Positions 52,900-61,272 of a stretch of DNA of 64,000 nt are shown here, one piece after another; position 1 is the first letter of the stretch, and the number at the start of each line of letters is the position of its first letter. The notes beneath the pieces were generated by a model. The model did not search any database and was not told where the DNA came from. It saw only the letters and a program-made list of their open reading frames with translations. The stretch is from Flavobacterium sp. Sd200 (GTDB lineage: Bacteria; Bacteroidota; Bacteroidia; Flavobacteriales; Flavobacteriaceae). The stretch spans positions 434,001-498,000 of the forward strand of contig NZ_WUMN01000002.1 of the NCBI RefSeq assembly GCF_009826935.1, given 5' to 3'. A program made the translations under genes and the position numbers.

Positions 52900-53946
52900 A
52901 TGGAAGAAAGAAACAAAACCTTAGGAGAATTTATTATTGAAAAGCAGGAAGAGTTTATGTACTCTTCGGGAGAGCTTTCGAGGCTCATTAACTCGATCCG
53001 CCTGGCGGCAAAAGTGGTAAACTACAAAGTAAACCAAGCCGGACTGGTAGACATTACAGGAGCGGTAGGCTCGCAGAACATTCAGGGCGAAGACCAGCAA
53101 AAACTGGATGTATTTGCCAACGAAACCTTTATTGAAACCCTTGTAAACCGCGAAATTGTGTGCGGTATTGCCAGCGAGGAAAACGACGATTTTATTGTTA
53201 TTAAAGGCAAAGATGAGTGCCATAACAATAAATATGTCGTGCTTATGGATCCATTGGACGGTTCAAGCAACATTGATGTTAATGTGCCGGTAGGGACCAT
53301 TTTTTCTATTTACAGGCGCGTTACACCTGTGGGAAGCCCCGTTACACTCGACGATTTTTTACAGCCCGGCGATGCACAGGTGGCAGCAGGCTACATTATT
53401 TATGGCACCAGTACTATGCTGGTGTACACTACAGGGCATGGGGTAAACGGTTTTACACTTAACCCGGCCATTGGCACATTTTACCTAAGCCACCCTAACA
53501 TGCAGTTTCCTAAAGACGGAAATATCTATTCTGTAAACGAAGGTAATTATGTTCATTTTCCGCAGGGAGTGAAAGATTATATTAAATACTGCCAGCGCGA
53601 AGAAGAGAACAGGCCTTATACCTCGCGCTATATTGGCAGCCTTGCAGCCGATATTCACCGCAACATGATAAAGGGCGGCATCTATTTGTATCCTACCAGC
53701 TCTAAAGCCCCAAAGGGCAAATTAAGGCTGTTGTATGAATGCAACCCTATTGCCTTTATTGCAGAACAGGCAGGAGGCAAGGCAAGCGACGGTTTTGGCC
53801 GCATTATGGAAATTAAACCTACCGAACTGCACCAACGCGTTCCGTTTTTTTGCGGAAGTTATAACATGGTTGCCAAAGCAGAGGAGTTTATGGCGAAAGC
53901 CTCGCCACAACACACAGCAAAACCGGAAGGAGCAGCTACATTGTAA
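52900..53946 (+). CDS. fbp: Class I fructose-1,6-bisphosphatase
   Basis: A 348-residue cytoplasmic gluconeogenesis enzyme. The metal site [10 protein letters not shown] at about 117-126, GIASEENDD, and YVGSLA-like [20 protein letters not shown] with [20 protein letters not shown] are all diagnostic of class I. The start [11 protein letters not shown] is chosen because the frame upstream runs only into the promoter. It is divergent from the GNAT gene. Confidence 0.96.
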   Translation: MEERNKTLGEFIIEKQEEFMYSSGELSRLINSIRLAAKVVNYKVNQAGLVDITGAVGSQNIQGEDQQKLDVFANETFIETLVNREIVCGIASEENDDFIVIKGKDECHNNKYVVLMDPLDGSSNIDVNVPVGTIFSIYRRVTPVGSPVTLDDFLQPGDAQVAAGYIIYGTSTMLVYTTGHGVNGFTLNPAIGTFYLSHPNMQFPKDGNIYSVNEGNYVHFPQGVKDYIKYCQREEENRPYTSRYIGSLAADIHRNMIKGGIYLYPTSSKAPKGKLRLLYECNPIAFIAEQAGGKASDGFGRIMEIKPTELHQRVPFFCGSYNMVAKAEEFMAKASPQHTAKPEGAATL

Positions 53947-54005
53947 GGTTTAAAGTTTAAAAAAGTAATAGAGATGGCCATAAATCCTGAAAATGGATTT
54001 GTGGC

Positions 54006-55043
54006 CTAATTATTTTCAGGCTTAACTTTAAAATAGTGCATATAAATCTTACCGTCTTTTACCTCAAGTTGGCCAAATAATTTCTTGTTTTTCATGGCAA
54101 AAGCAATGGTTTTGTTAAGATACAGATTGCGGTAGTTGTTATCATATCTTGTTGAATATATACTATCGGCAATTGTGGCAACAGGAATTATTTTGCCATT
54201 TTCTATTTTAGCAATGTATTCTTTATTGTTGTCATTTACAATAAATCTAATGCTGCCGTTATGAATAAAAGTAGGGCCAAAACAAAAGTCATCCGTACGC
54301 TCATATGTTATATCCCCTCTATATAGATTCCTTATGCCTTTGTCGTAACCTCTAACCGAACGCTCATAAAAAACACGTATGCCATTTTTACCTAAAAACC
54401 TTTTATAATTGCCTTTCCCTATGTTTTCAAGTTTTTTAGGATCATCTATCACATTTACTTCGTTTGGGCTTATCAAATAATAAGAACCTTTAAATTTAAG
54501 TATTTCAGGCGTTAAAAATCCGGCGGCTTCATATTCCACTCCTGTTTTTTTATCTTTAAACCATGTTGCACTTCCCCATTCGCCATAATCAAGAGATGTA
54601 ACATAATATTCATCATCTTCAAAAACAACATCGTCAACTGTTTTTACAGATACAGATTTCTCGTTTTTTTCATCTAAAAAAAATGCTTCAGGATCGTAAT
54701 ATGATTTTATAATTACACTGTCATTATGAATGAATATATCATCACGTCCAAACTCTGCTCCGTCGATGGAACATTTTATTTTTCTGATATTACCATCAGG
54801 ATCAATAATGCCAACGTGTGAAAATCGGTAATAGCCAAGGCTGTCTTTAGCGAAAGAAGAATAATAGTATTTATCGTTATAATGCAATAAGGGCCGTATT
54901 GCTTCGTGGTCGGTTATAACAATGGTATCGGTAATAATGGTGTAACCATTTGTTTTTACACTGTTGCCCCATATAAAGATAGCTTTATCATTATTGCATG
55001 AGATGAAAATCAGGGCAAAAATTAAAAACAGATATTTTTTCAT
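54006..55043 (-). CDS. Hypothetical lipoprotein, 345 residues
   Basis: Lipobox ALIFISC (Cys16) after a short signal. The rest is rich in Tyr, Asp, Asn and Ile and reads as many short beta strands (for example YKRFLGKNGIRVFY, YKGIRN-like turns, YIAKIENGKIIPV), suggesting a beta-propeller-like fold, not verified. Not recognised. It is convergent with fbp and is separated from the next minus gene by a strong terminator. Confidence 0.75.
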   Translation of the reverse strand: MKKYLFLIFALIFISCNNDKAIFIWGNSVKTNGYTIITDTIVITDHEAIRPLLHYNDKYYYSSFAKDSLGYYRFSHVGIIDPDGNIRKIKCSIDGAEFGRDDIFIHNDSVIIKSYYDPEAFFLDEKNEKSVSVKTVDDVVFEDDEYYVTSLDYGEWGSATWFKDKKTGVEYEAAGFLTPEILKFKGSYYLISPNEVNVIDDPKKLENIGKGNYKRFLGKNGIRVFYERSVRGYDKGIRNLYRGDITYERTDDFCFGPTFIHNGSIRFIVNDNNKEYIAKIENGKIIPVATIADSIYSTRYDNNYRNLYLNKTIAFAMKNKKLFGQLEVKDGKIYMHYFKVKPENN

Positions 55044-55066
55044 TCTTTAAAATTAGAAAATATAAC

Positions 55067-55100
55067 AAAACAGGCAGCTTTTTGGGCTGCCTGTTTTTGT
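55067..55100 (-). terminator. Terminator after the 183-residue secreted protein gene
   Basis: Twelve-base stem AAAACAGGCAGC / GCTGCCTGTTTT, seven-base loop; A and T tracts on both sides make it usable in either direction. Confidence 0.85.
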
Positions 55101-55119
55101 TTTTAATTACGGGTGCATA

Positions 55120-55671
55120 CTACCAACTATCGCCGGGGCCTTTACCATCACTTTTAAAAGCTATGGCCAAAGCCTGCGCATTGGCAGTAAAATAGTTCTC
55201 AATAAGGTTTTTCACTTTTTTATCGGCAACTTTGCCAGCCGCTGTATAAACAGACGTTAGCGGATAACTCTCCCTGCTGGCACCGCCCTGTTGGGCATAA
55301 ATGCTGATATTGCCGTAGGTAATTCGTGCTTTGCCGTCTTTAAACTCCAAGCTTGTTGTATATGTTGCAGTATAAGAAACATCCTGCCCGTTCTTTGTCA
55401 GGGTAGTAATACTGGCATCGGTGGTGTCATATATTAACGATTTTCCGGCATTATCCCCGGTAAGGGAAATTTTGGTATCGGCAGACTTTGTTTCGATATA
55501 TTTTTTTGCCGAGGCATAAAGCGTATCGGCAGGAATTCCCGGAGATTCTACAATAATATAATCTACCTTGCCGTCTTTTTTAGAAACTAAACCACCTGTT
55601 TTAGAAACAACAAAACCCTGCGAAAACCCTGATGTAAAGGCGCATAGAAATAGTAGTACAATTGCTTTCAT
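55120..55671 (-). CDS. Secreted protein, possible DUF4468 (TBP-like fold)
   Basis: A 183-residue protein with signal peptide 1-18 (SGFSQG). It has strand-helix content with LYASAKKYIETK, then YDTTDASITTLTKNGQDVSY, LEFKDGKARITYGNISIY and a C-terminal helix VKNLIENYFTANAQALAIAF. The order recalls DUF4468 proteins with a TBP-like fold, from memory; a profile search would decide. Function unknown. Confidence 0.65.
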   Translation of the reverse strand: MKAIVLLFLCAFTSGFSQGFVVSKTGGLVSKKDGKVDYIIVESPGIPADTLYASAKKYIETKSADTKISLTGDNAGKSLIYDTTDASITTLTKNGQDVSYTATYTTSLEFKDGKARITYGNISIYAQQGGASRESYPLTSVYTAAGKVADKKVKNLIENYFTANAQALAIAFKSDGKGPGDSW

Positions 55672-55799
55672 AGTTACTTTAGATTTGTTTTAGTCTAATT
55701 TACAGCAAAAACGAAAGCCAGATTTAAGACAACGGCTTATTTACATTTTTTTTAACAGCACCGGTTTTATTGCACTTTACGAAACAATATCGGTCATAA

Positions 55800-55825
55800 A
55801 AAAAGCCCTCGGCTGAGGGCTTTTT
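55800..55825 (-). terminator. Terminator after terB-like gene
   Basis: Eleven-base stem AAAAAGCCCTC / GAGGGCTTTTT with loop GGCT, directly after the minus-strand TerB-like stop. Confidence 0.85.
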
Positions 55826-55826
55826 A

Positions 55827-56258
55827 CTATTTATTCATGTGCTGCATTTCATATACAAAAGTGTCGCTGTCTACATTTAGCACCAACAGCGAAAGGGCTT
55901 TGTCTACAATATAAGCCACGTTGCCCGGTGTAAAGCCAAGGGCTAGGGCAAAGCGTGTAAGTATCTCTTTTTGTCTTGGCCCAAGCACGTGGTCGGCATA
56001 CACCATACGGCTAAGGTCATACAGCCTTTCAAGCCTTTGCACATAAAGGTGCGGCGGGTTGATAGGAAATTTATAAGGGTTTGCCAAAACCTCTTTATAT
56101 TCATCTTCCGAAATTTCAAGGCGTTTGGCCAGCTTGTCTATAAAGTGCCTTTCTTCTTCGCTAAGGTGGTTATTTTCCATAGCAACCCTTACAATAGAAG
56201 CAAAGTGTCCTTTGTTCCTTTCTTTAAACCCGCTGTCAAACAAATCTGAAATAGACAT
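55827..56258 (-). CDS. TerB-family tellurite resistance-like protein
   Basis: A 143-residue all-alpha protein. FASIVRVAMENNHLSEEERHFIDKLAKRL and the later LGPRQKEILTRFALALGF are TerB-like helices with the acidic pattern. No other ter genes are near, so a real link to tellurite is doubtful; a general stress or metal-binding role is inferred. ATG at 56258 (MSISDLFD) is preferred over 56291 because the extra eleven residues do not resemble family members. Confidence 0.78.
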   Translation of the reverse strand: MSISDLFDSGFKERNKGHFASIVRVAMENNHLSEEERHFIDKLAKRLEISEDEYKEVLANPYKFPINPPHLYVQRLERLYDLSRMVYADHVLGPRQKEILTRFALALGFTPGNVAYIVDKALSLLVLNVDSDTFVYEMQHMNK

Positions 56259-56523
56259 AGTATATAGTATTTTTCGTGAAAATTTCGGCAAATATACTTT
56301 TATATTTTTTTATGTAAATAATTTTGGTAAAAGATTTTACCCTGTGCACATTGCCGCTACCTGTGCCCTATCCATAAGTATGCCAATTTTGATGTTTCAA
56401 TAATTGAGTTGTTTGACTATTTGCAGATTTGTTAATTGGTAAATTAATAAGCCAACAAATAAGATGGCTTCGTACCTCGCCATGACCGTGCTCGAAAAAA
56501 AAAGTCAATCGCAATCGTGGCAT

Positions 56524-56561
56524 TCCCCTCCTTTGGAGGGGTGGCTGAAAGCTGGGGTGGT
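56524..56561. repeat. Palindromic repeat, CCCCTCC-TTT-GGAGGGG type, copy 3
   Basis: CCCCTCC / GGAGGGG arms around TTT, then GTGGCTGAAAGCTGGGGTGG. It is a shorter, diverged relative of the repeats at 3039 and 28020. Confidence 0.6.
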
Positions 56562-56655
56562 TAAAACTCATTGAAAGTATATTGAAAAAAACAGCTTTAC
56601 CAACACATACAAATGATTTTTCAGAAAAAAAATCCTGAACAATTCGTTTCACTCT

Positions 56656-56698
56656 TTTAGATGTTTCAATTCCGCTACGCTTCATTCGACATGGAACA
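56656..56698 (-). repeat. Dispersed repeat TTCCAT..CGAATGAAGCG, copy 2
   Basis: Minus strand reads TTCCATGTCGAATGAAGCGT then AGCGGAATTGAAACATC, closely matching 22745-22783. Confidence 0.7.
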
Positions 56699-56707
56699 AC
56701 CAGATCA

Positions 56708-56761
56708 TCAAATAAACAAAAAACAGAAAAACCTGCACTGGGGGCAATGCGGGTTTTTCAT
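56708..56761 (-). CDS. Candidate micro-ORF, 17 residues, HCPQ motif (B)
   Basis: ATG at 56761 encodes MKNPHCPQCRFFCFLFI and a stop. The start overlaps the stop of the 31-residue micro-ORF by ATGA. The first half lies on a hairpin (stem 56728-56737 / 56748-56757, loop CTGGGGGCAA). It shares ATGAAAAA-(CCC)-GCATTGCCCCCAG with micro-ORF A; the extra CCC keeps the frame. Two Cys pairs give a CPQC-like pattern. Coding is unproven; the DNA may instead act as structured RNA or a terminator. Confidence 0.3.
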   Translation of the reverse strand: MKNPHCPQCRFFCFLFI

Positions 56762-56853
56762 ATTGCAGTAGTTACGGAAAATATCTTTTGGGGACCAGAT
56801 ATTTTAAAGAAGTAGTGCAAATCGATAAAGCTCTGGGGGCAATGCTTTTTCAT
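56758..56853 (-). CDS. Candidate micro-ORF, 31 residues, HCPQ motif (A)
   Basis: ATG at 56853, just after TATCTTTG (56871-56864, a perfect -7 box), gives a near-leaderless 31-codon ORF starting MKKHCPQSFIDLHYF and ending TTAI. The stop overlaps the next micro-ORF start. The core GCATTGCCCCCAG is shared with two other places in the window in the same frame. Coding is a hypothesis. Confidence 0.3.
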   Translation of the reverse strand: MKKHCPQSFIDLHYFFKISGPQKIFSVTTAI

Positions 56854-56863
56854 ATTTACACTA

Positions 56864-56871
56864 CAAAGATA
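56864..56871 (-). promoter_or_regulatory. -7 box ahead of the HCPQ micro-ORFs
   Basis: TATCTTTG on the minus strand is a perfect TAnnTTTG. No TTG is found 17-23 bases further upstream. Confidence 0.4.
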
Positions 56872-56971
56872 GACCTGAATAAAAAGATTTGTAAGATTTT
56901 TAGACCATGAAATAGTTTTAGTCGGCAAACAGCTATAATGTATCGACGAACGTGTTTTTACTCCGCTTTTT

Positions 56972-59440
56972 TTATCCTTTATCTTTACCTCCCATTTTAA
57001 TTTTTACCTTGCCGTCTTCGCCATCCTCGGCCGTAAGATGCACTACTATGCCGCGCTTGCGGCGTTTGGCAAGCTCTTCTTTGTCGTCTATATCTTTATC
57101 CTTTTTAGGATTTCGCAGCGGCACATCTACATAGATTTTTGTTCCGCGCCCAAAAGAATATATTCCTTCTACATCCATATTAAGTACGCTGCTGCTAATT
57201 TGCATGGGATGTATGGTAACCTTTTCGCCTTTAAGGTCAAATTTGCCTTTAAGGTCATAAAACTCAATATTCTTTACATCGCGCAACGGGAAAGCAAACT
57301 TGCCTACCTTAGTAACCGGTTCAAAATTATAAAGTCCGCCCTTTTTCAGGTCAAAATTTACGTTGCCATGTATAGATCTCGGCACGGGTTTGCCTGCATT
57401 GTTTATGGCTCCAGTTACATTTGCCTTTGCCGAGAAAAGCCCTTTAAGATTTTTTGAACTCAGGCTCTCGAGCCCAAAATTATTAAAGGCATGCATAAAC
57501 TTACTGATGTTTACATTGCTAACCACAGCGTTAACATTATAGTTATTGTGGCTGCCCTGGTTCAGGCTTCCGTTTATAAGCAATGTACCTCCGGCATGGG
57601 CAAGCCCTGCGTTTTTTACAAGCACATTGCCTTTGTCTGTAAGCAGCACATCGGCACGGGCATTGGTGGCATAAAAACTATTGTAAAAAAGCTTGTCTAC
57701 GCGCAGTTTCATGTTTACGCTGCTTTTTTCGAACAGCAGGTTCAGCTCATCTGTATAATTGCCTTTCCGTGTTTTTTTAATGGCTGCCTGTGTCTTTTTA
57801 CGAGTACCCAAAAAGCCCATAAACTCGCCCAAATGCAACTGCGGACTGTATATTTGCCAATCCAGCACCAATTTTTGCGGCGCGGTGTAATACAGGTTTA
57901 AAAAGTTTTTAATGCTGCCCTCCATATTCACCACGCTCCTGCCGCTTTTAAGCACAATTTTGCTGATGAACAGGTCGTCTTTATTAAAGTTGAGCGATAC
58001 ATTTACATCATTAAAATCGAGCTTTCGGGGCACATAGCGCACGTTGGCATCTTTAACATCAATGCGCCCGTTTACAATGGGCTTTGTAAGTTTAAAGTCA
58101 ACAATATCGGCCTTAAAGTCAAGTTTTACAGCAGCCGTGCCCTTACTGAATTGTAAAAGATCATCATCAATAAGAGTACGCAGCTTTTTCATGTCGAATG
58201 CCGACGTAAAATCGCCTACCGCCACCGGGTGTTCTAAATTGAGTACCGATGCCTTTTGCATGGCAATGGGCAAACCGCTATATTGCCCTTTAAAATTAAA
58301 CAGCTTTATGGCCGAATTGGCATCATTAAAGCCTTTGGCTGAAACATTGTTGTTGGTAAACACCCCAAAGAAATTACACTTTTCTACATCGCCCCCGGGC
58401 GTAACCAATACATTGTTTTTTACAGTGGCATTGACCCTTATAAGCGGATCCTCCCGGTCGTTAAAACTTCCCACAAGGTCGCACTTAACGGCAATAGGTT
58501 CGGTAAGGTCAAACATCAGGAGCTTTTTAGTAATGTTGGGCGACAACAGGTTAGCAGCATCTTTCCACAAGATGCTTTTGTTCTCTATATTTATCGAAAA
58601 TTTACCCGATGCACCCGTGTTTATATTAGCGGCAATATCAAACTTTTCGCCACCAATATCGAGCCTCTTTTTATGGAAAATGATAGTTTGAGAATCGTCA
58701 TTATACACCATATCAAACTCTCCATCAAGTTCCCTATCTTTAATAAAACTGCCACGCACAGTATTAAAAGCCATACTGTGGGCAAAACCTTTTAAGGAGG
58801 CGTTGGCCTCCCATCCTGTAAAAGTATAATTAACCGAGGCTTTAAGGCTGTTAATGCCAAATTTATAGAGCTTGTTTGTTTTTTGATTATCGGCAGTAAA
58901 AATTACATCATTAAGTGCAATTTTTTTTAGCTGCGGAAAGCCAGCTTCTTTGTTCTTTTCTTTTTCGTCTTTAGCCCTTTTCCTGAAAACCGATGTGTTA
59001 CTATACCCATTCTTGTCGGTATAAAGGTCTATTGCCGCATTACTGATGCTTATTTTTTTTATTACCACAGCACCCCGCAATAGCGACGGCACGTTTATGG
59101 CAACATCTGCACGGCCTGCTCTGAGCATGGTACGCCCGTGGGTTTTAAAAAGGCTGTCGCGCAGCGCAACATTTTCGAGCCGCAAGGCCACATTAGGAAA
59201 GGCCGAAAAAAAAGTGGGTTCTATATTGCCTATTTGCAGTGTGCCGGCAATGCCTTGGTTGAGCTGTGTGGTTAGCTGCGCCAAAACTTCTTTTTTATGC
59301 GTATTGATGTATAACGCCACACCTGTAAAAAGCAATACTGTGATCAGCACTAAAGCGCCAATGCCACGCACAACTATTCTTGCCCAACGGGGCAGGGTTA
59401 ATTTCCAGAATCTTTTTAAGGCAGAATAATTTTGGTTCAT
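56972..59440 (-). CDS. AsmA-family protein
   Basis: An 822-residue protein with one N-terminal membrane segment (about residues 18-44, GIGALVLITVLLFTGVALYI). A long beta-rich periplasmic part follows. The opening QLNQGIAGTLQIGNIEPTFFSAFPNVALRLENV is the AsmA N-terminal pattern, and the later VKNAGLAHAGGTLLINGSLN is the AsmA-like C-terminal domain. AsmA-like proteins are linked with lipid transport and outer-membrane assembly. It ends with a basic tail (KIKMGGKDKG). The ATG at 59440 is used because the longer frame begins with TTG. It is flanked by inverted copies of the GCATTGCCCCCAG core. Confidence 0.88.
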   Translation of the reverse strand: MNQNYSALKRFWKLTLPRWARIVVRGIGALVLITVLLFTGVALYINTHKKEVLAQLTTQLNQGIAGTLQIGNIEPTFFSAFPNVALRLENVALRDSLFKTHGRTMLRAGRADVAINVPSLLRGAVVIKKISISNAAIDLYTDKNGYSNTSVFRKRAKDEKEKNKEAGFPQLKKIALNDVIFTADNQKTNKLYKFGINSLKASVNYTFTGWEANASLKGFAHSMAFNTVRGSFIKDRELDGEFDMVYNDDSQTIIFHKKRLDIGGEKFDIAANINTGASGKFSINIENKSILWKDAANLLSPNITKKLLMFDLTEPIAVKCDLVGSFNDREDPLIRVNATVKNNVLVTPGGDVEKCNFFGVFTNNNVSAKGFNDANSAIKLFNFKGQYSGLPIAMQKASVLNLEHPVAVGDFTSAFDMKKLRTLIDDDLLQFSKGTAAVKLDFKADIVDFKLTKPIVNGRIDVKDANVRYVPRKLDFNDVNVSLNFNKDDLFISKIVLKSGRSVVNMEGSIKNFLNLYYTAPQKLVLDWQIYSPQLHLGEFMGFLGTRKKTQAAIKKTRKGNYTDELNLLFEKSSVNMKLRVDKLFYNSFYATNARADVLLTDKGNVLVKNAGLAHAGGTLLINGSLNQGSHNNYNVNAVVSNVNISKFMHAFNNFGLESLSSKNLKGLFSAKANVTGAINNAGKPVPRSIHGNVNFDLKKGGLYNFEPVTKVGKFAFPLRDVKNIEFYDLKGKFDLKGEKVTIHPMQISSSVLNMDVEGIYSFGRGTKIYVDVPLRNPKKDKDIDDKEELAKRRKRGIVVHLTAEDGEDGKVKIKMGGKDKG

Positions 59441-59982
59441 GGGCAGGTGCAAGTAGAACCTCTAATTTAACGAACGGCTTACAGAAATTGCTTTAATCTT
59501 TGTTAAATTAAAATACAAATCAGCGCATTAATAAATAAGAAATGCGGGCGTTGTTACGCCCGCATTGCCCCCAGAAATAAACACACTAAAAATCGACTAT
59601 TAGTGTATACTAAAAAAACACATTCCACAAATTAGGCTGGCACCACATCATAGGTCTGCGAGGACAAAAATAGGCGTAAATCTCTTTTTTTACCATCAAA
59701 ACACTATAGACAAAGTATAGACAAATCTGCTATTTTACACTAAACACGGGCTTTTTAAAGAATTGTGATGAAAATAAGTGTAAAATCCTGTTTTAAGCAA
59801 TTGCATTAAAAACCCTTTATTTAAAAGCGGTTTTAATCTAATTAAATTATAATTACATCGTAGTCAAAATAAAAATAATGTCGTTAATCTGCCTTAAAAT
59901 GCATTACATCGAAAAGTAGCATTATCCTGACATAATTAGTTAAAAACCCGTTAATTTAGACCCCATCCTAACTCCACCTACT
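59441..59982. other. Intergenic region with hairpin and core repeat
   Basis: A 542-base AT-rich gap. It holds a perfect ten-base hairpin AATGCGGGCG / CGCCCGCATT (59541-59566) joined to the third GCATTGCCCCCAG core (59562-59574), and a CACTA / TAGTG pair near 59583-59603. From 59690 to 59980 nothing recognisable is seen, apart from the doubled TATAGACAAA near 59707 and 59718. Confidence 0.6.
59542..59580 (+). CDS. Candidate micro-ORF, 12 residues, HCPQ motif (C)
   Basis: ATG to TAA encodes MRALLRPHCPQK. It shares 16 bases, CCCGCATTGCCCCCAG, with micro-ORF B in the same frame, but its first half forms a perfect hairpin. On the minus strand the hairpin is followed by a T-rich run, so a terminator for the AsmA gene direction or a small RNA is equally likely. 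Confidence 0.2.
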   Translation: MRALLRPHCPQK

Positions 59983-60309
59983 ATGAAAAGCAGTACTAAC
60001 CCAGTTGTATTTAACTATTATGTTTTAAAGCGAATATTTAAAATATTGCTGCGCAGGCAAAGATCAATATCTATGTTATACATAGACTATGCCTGGCTGC
60101 CAAATGAAGATATAAATGAGGTAGAAATAAAGTACAGGTTCAGGAATGCTTTGTGGTTTAAAACAAACGACAAAACAACCATGAACAACCGCATTACTTT
60201 GCCTAAACCAAAGGAAAGTAATGAGGTAAAATTAATAGTACAGGGGTTGTTTAGGAAAAATGAGTACAGGTTTAAGCTAATGCACGACCATATACTTTTA
60301 CTTAAATAA
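59983..60309 (+). CDS. Hypothetical protein, 108 residues
   Basis: Not recognised. A basic, soluble protein: residues 12-27 are a Lys/Arg-rich helix (VLKRIFKILLRRQRS), followed by strands (ISMLYIDYAWLPN, VEIKYRFRNALWF) and a C-terminal KYRFKLMHDHILLLK-like strand pair. No signal peptide. It is followed by a strong terminator and preceded by a long AT-rich leader, so it is probably monocistronic. Coding support is codon use similar to neighbours and the terminator placement. Confidence 0.6.
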   Translation: MKSSTNPVVFNYYVLKRIFKILLRRQRSISMLYIDYAWLPNEDINEVEIKYRFRNALWFKTNDKTTMNNRITLPKPKESNEVKLIVQGLFRKNEYRFKLMHDHILLLK

Positions 60310-60318
60310 TTGTTTTAA

Positions 60319-60361
60319 ATGCTGGTTAATATTAGGGGTAATTTAACCAGCATTATTTTTT
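60319..60361. terminator. Bidirectional terminator
   Basis: Eleven-base stem ATGCTGGTTAA / TTAACCAGCAT, 13-base loop, then a T run on the plus side; it abuts the stop of the convergent gene. Confidence 0.85.
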
Positions 60362-61192
60362 CTACCAGTATTGGCCTGTTACTGTAAACCCAATACCAAA
60401 ATTGTTTGCCTTTTCCCAGCTTCCCTGGCTGGTTGCCCTTAGCATCATTGGGGTTGTACCTTCAGAAAAATCTGCAGAGAATTTAACGGCTTTTGTAGAG
60501 CTTTCTATCCATTCAAGGCTAACAAAAAAGCTTTCTTCCACAACAATATTATAGGGTGTTAAATCTACTTCAAGCAGTGTGTTGTTTGCTGGTGGTGTAA
60601 CAATTATGTTTTGGTTAATGATAGGCTTATCCGGTTCGCCGTCTTTTACACTATAAAAGTTAAGGCGCATTTTTAATTTAGGGTTTTTAATGGAGGTAAC
60701 CGATGCCGTAAAGGTTTTTAGTTTCATTGGCGGATATCTCACGATCATTACCATACCTATTTCGTTACCCAGTTTGTTGCTTGTAAAACCTACACTTCCG
60801 CTTTGCGACCTCGTAGGGTTACCCATAATGTCTTCTTTAGGCTCTGTATTTTCGTTTGTAATTACAAGCTCTTCCAACTCTGTAGCCTCCTCCTGCATCA
60901 ATACCACAGGGTCTTCTTTAAGTTGTTTTTGCATTAGTCCTAAAGGTATATCTTTAGTAGCATAGCCAATGGCAGATATCCTTACTGTATCGGTTTCATT
61001 AATTTTTGGCACTGCCAAATGAAAAACACCGTTATCATCGCTCACAGTACCAATATTCTTATTCAGTAAGCCTAAGTTTACAAAAGGCAGCGTTTCGCCC
61101 GATGCAGCATCTTTAAGAGTTCCTTTTAAAACGGTTTGGGCACTAAGGCCAAAAGTGATAATAAAAAGACAGGCAGATAAAAAGCTTTTCAT
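60362..61192 (-). CDS. Carboxypeptidase-regulatory-domain secreted protein
   Basis: A 276-residue protein with signal peptide 1-18 (FGLSAQ). The first domain (about 20-100, VLKGTLKDAASGETLPFVNLGLLNKNIG as a typical CarboxypepD_reg repeat given by its ends VLKGTLKDA and LLNKNIG) ends around VVLMQEEATELEELVI, which is like the plug entrance of SusC proteins, but no barrel follows. The C-terminal part (about 140-276) is a beta domain. The ATG at 61192 is chosen because the longer frame begins with basic non-signal residues. Role unknown. Confidence 0.78.
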   Translation of the reverse strand: MKSFLSACLFIITFGLSAQTVLKGTLKDAASGETLPFVNLGLLNKNIGTVSDDNGVFHLAVPKINETDTVRISAIGYATKDIPLGLMQKQLKEDPVVLMQEEATELEELVITNENTEPKEDIMGNPTRSQSGSVGFTSNKLGNEIGMVMIVRYPPMKLKTFTASVTSIKNPKLKMRLNFYSVKDGEPDKPIINQNIIVTPPANNTLLEVDLTPYNIVVEESFFVSLEWIESSTKAVKFSADFSEGTTPMMLRATSQGSWEKANNFGIGFTVTGQYW

Positions 61193-61227
61193 AGGATATA
61201 AGTTTAAGACACGACTAAGATAAACAA

Positions 61228-61259
61228 CAAATTTACAATACTGTTTATTATTTTTACAA
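61228..61259 (-). promoter_or_regulatory. Promoter of the carboxypeptidase-regulatory-domain gene
   Basis: Minus strand TTG at 61259-61257, 21 bases, TAAATTTG at 61235-61228: a full match to the Bacteroidota promoter. It supports the start at 61192. Confidence 0.7.
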
Positions 61260-61272
61260 AAAGAATGCCACA

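Larger units (their letters stand above)
56259..56971. other. Repeat-rich intergenic region with candidate micro-ORFs
   Basis: A 713-base gap without a conventional gene. It holds a TTTGTTAATTGG-type repeat (about 56400-56450), a palindrome fragment CCCCTCCTTTGGAGGGG (56524-56561), the second TTCCAT repeat (56656-56698, minus), and two copies of the CTGGGGGCAATGC core with tiny ORFs (56708-56853, minus). A 105-codon frame at 56368-56685 is built from these repeats and is not a gene. Confidence 0.65.

Noticed and set aside
55827..56258. Tellurite resistance operon
   Set aside because: Only a TerB-like protein is present; no terC, terD or other partners occur in the window.
56368..56685. Minus-strand frame of 105 codons beginning MKRSGIETSK
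   Set aside because: It is made of three intergenic repeat types in a row (TTCCAT repeat, GGAGGGG palindrome, TTTGTTAATT repeat), has no domain and no promoter of its own.
59600..59700. Possible tmRNA, SRP RNA or tRNA in the AT-rich gap (GGCTGGCACCAC segment)
   Set aside because: No acceptor stem, T-loop GTTCGA or SRP core sequence could be found on either strand.
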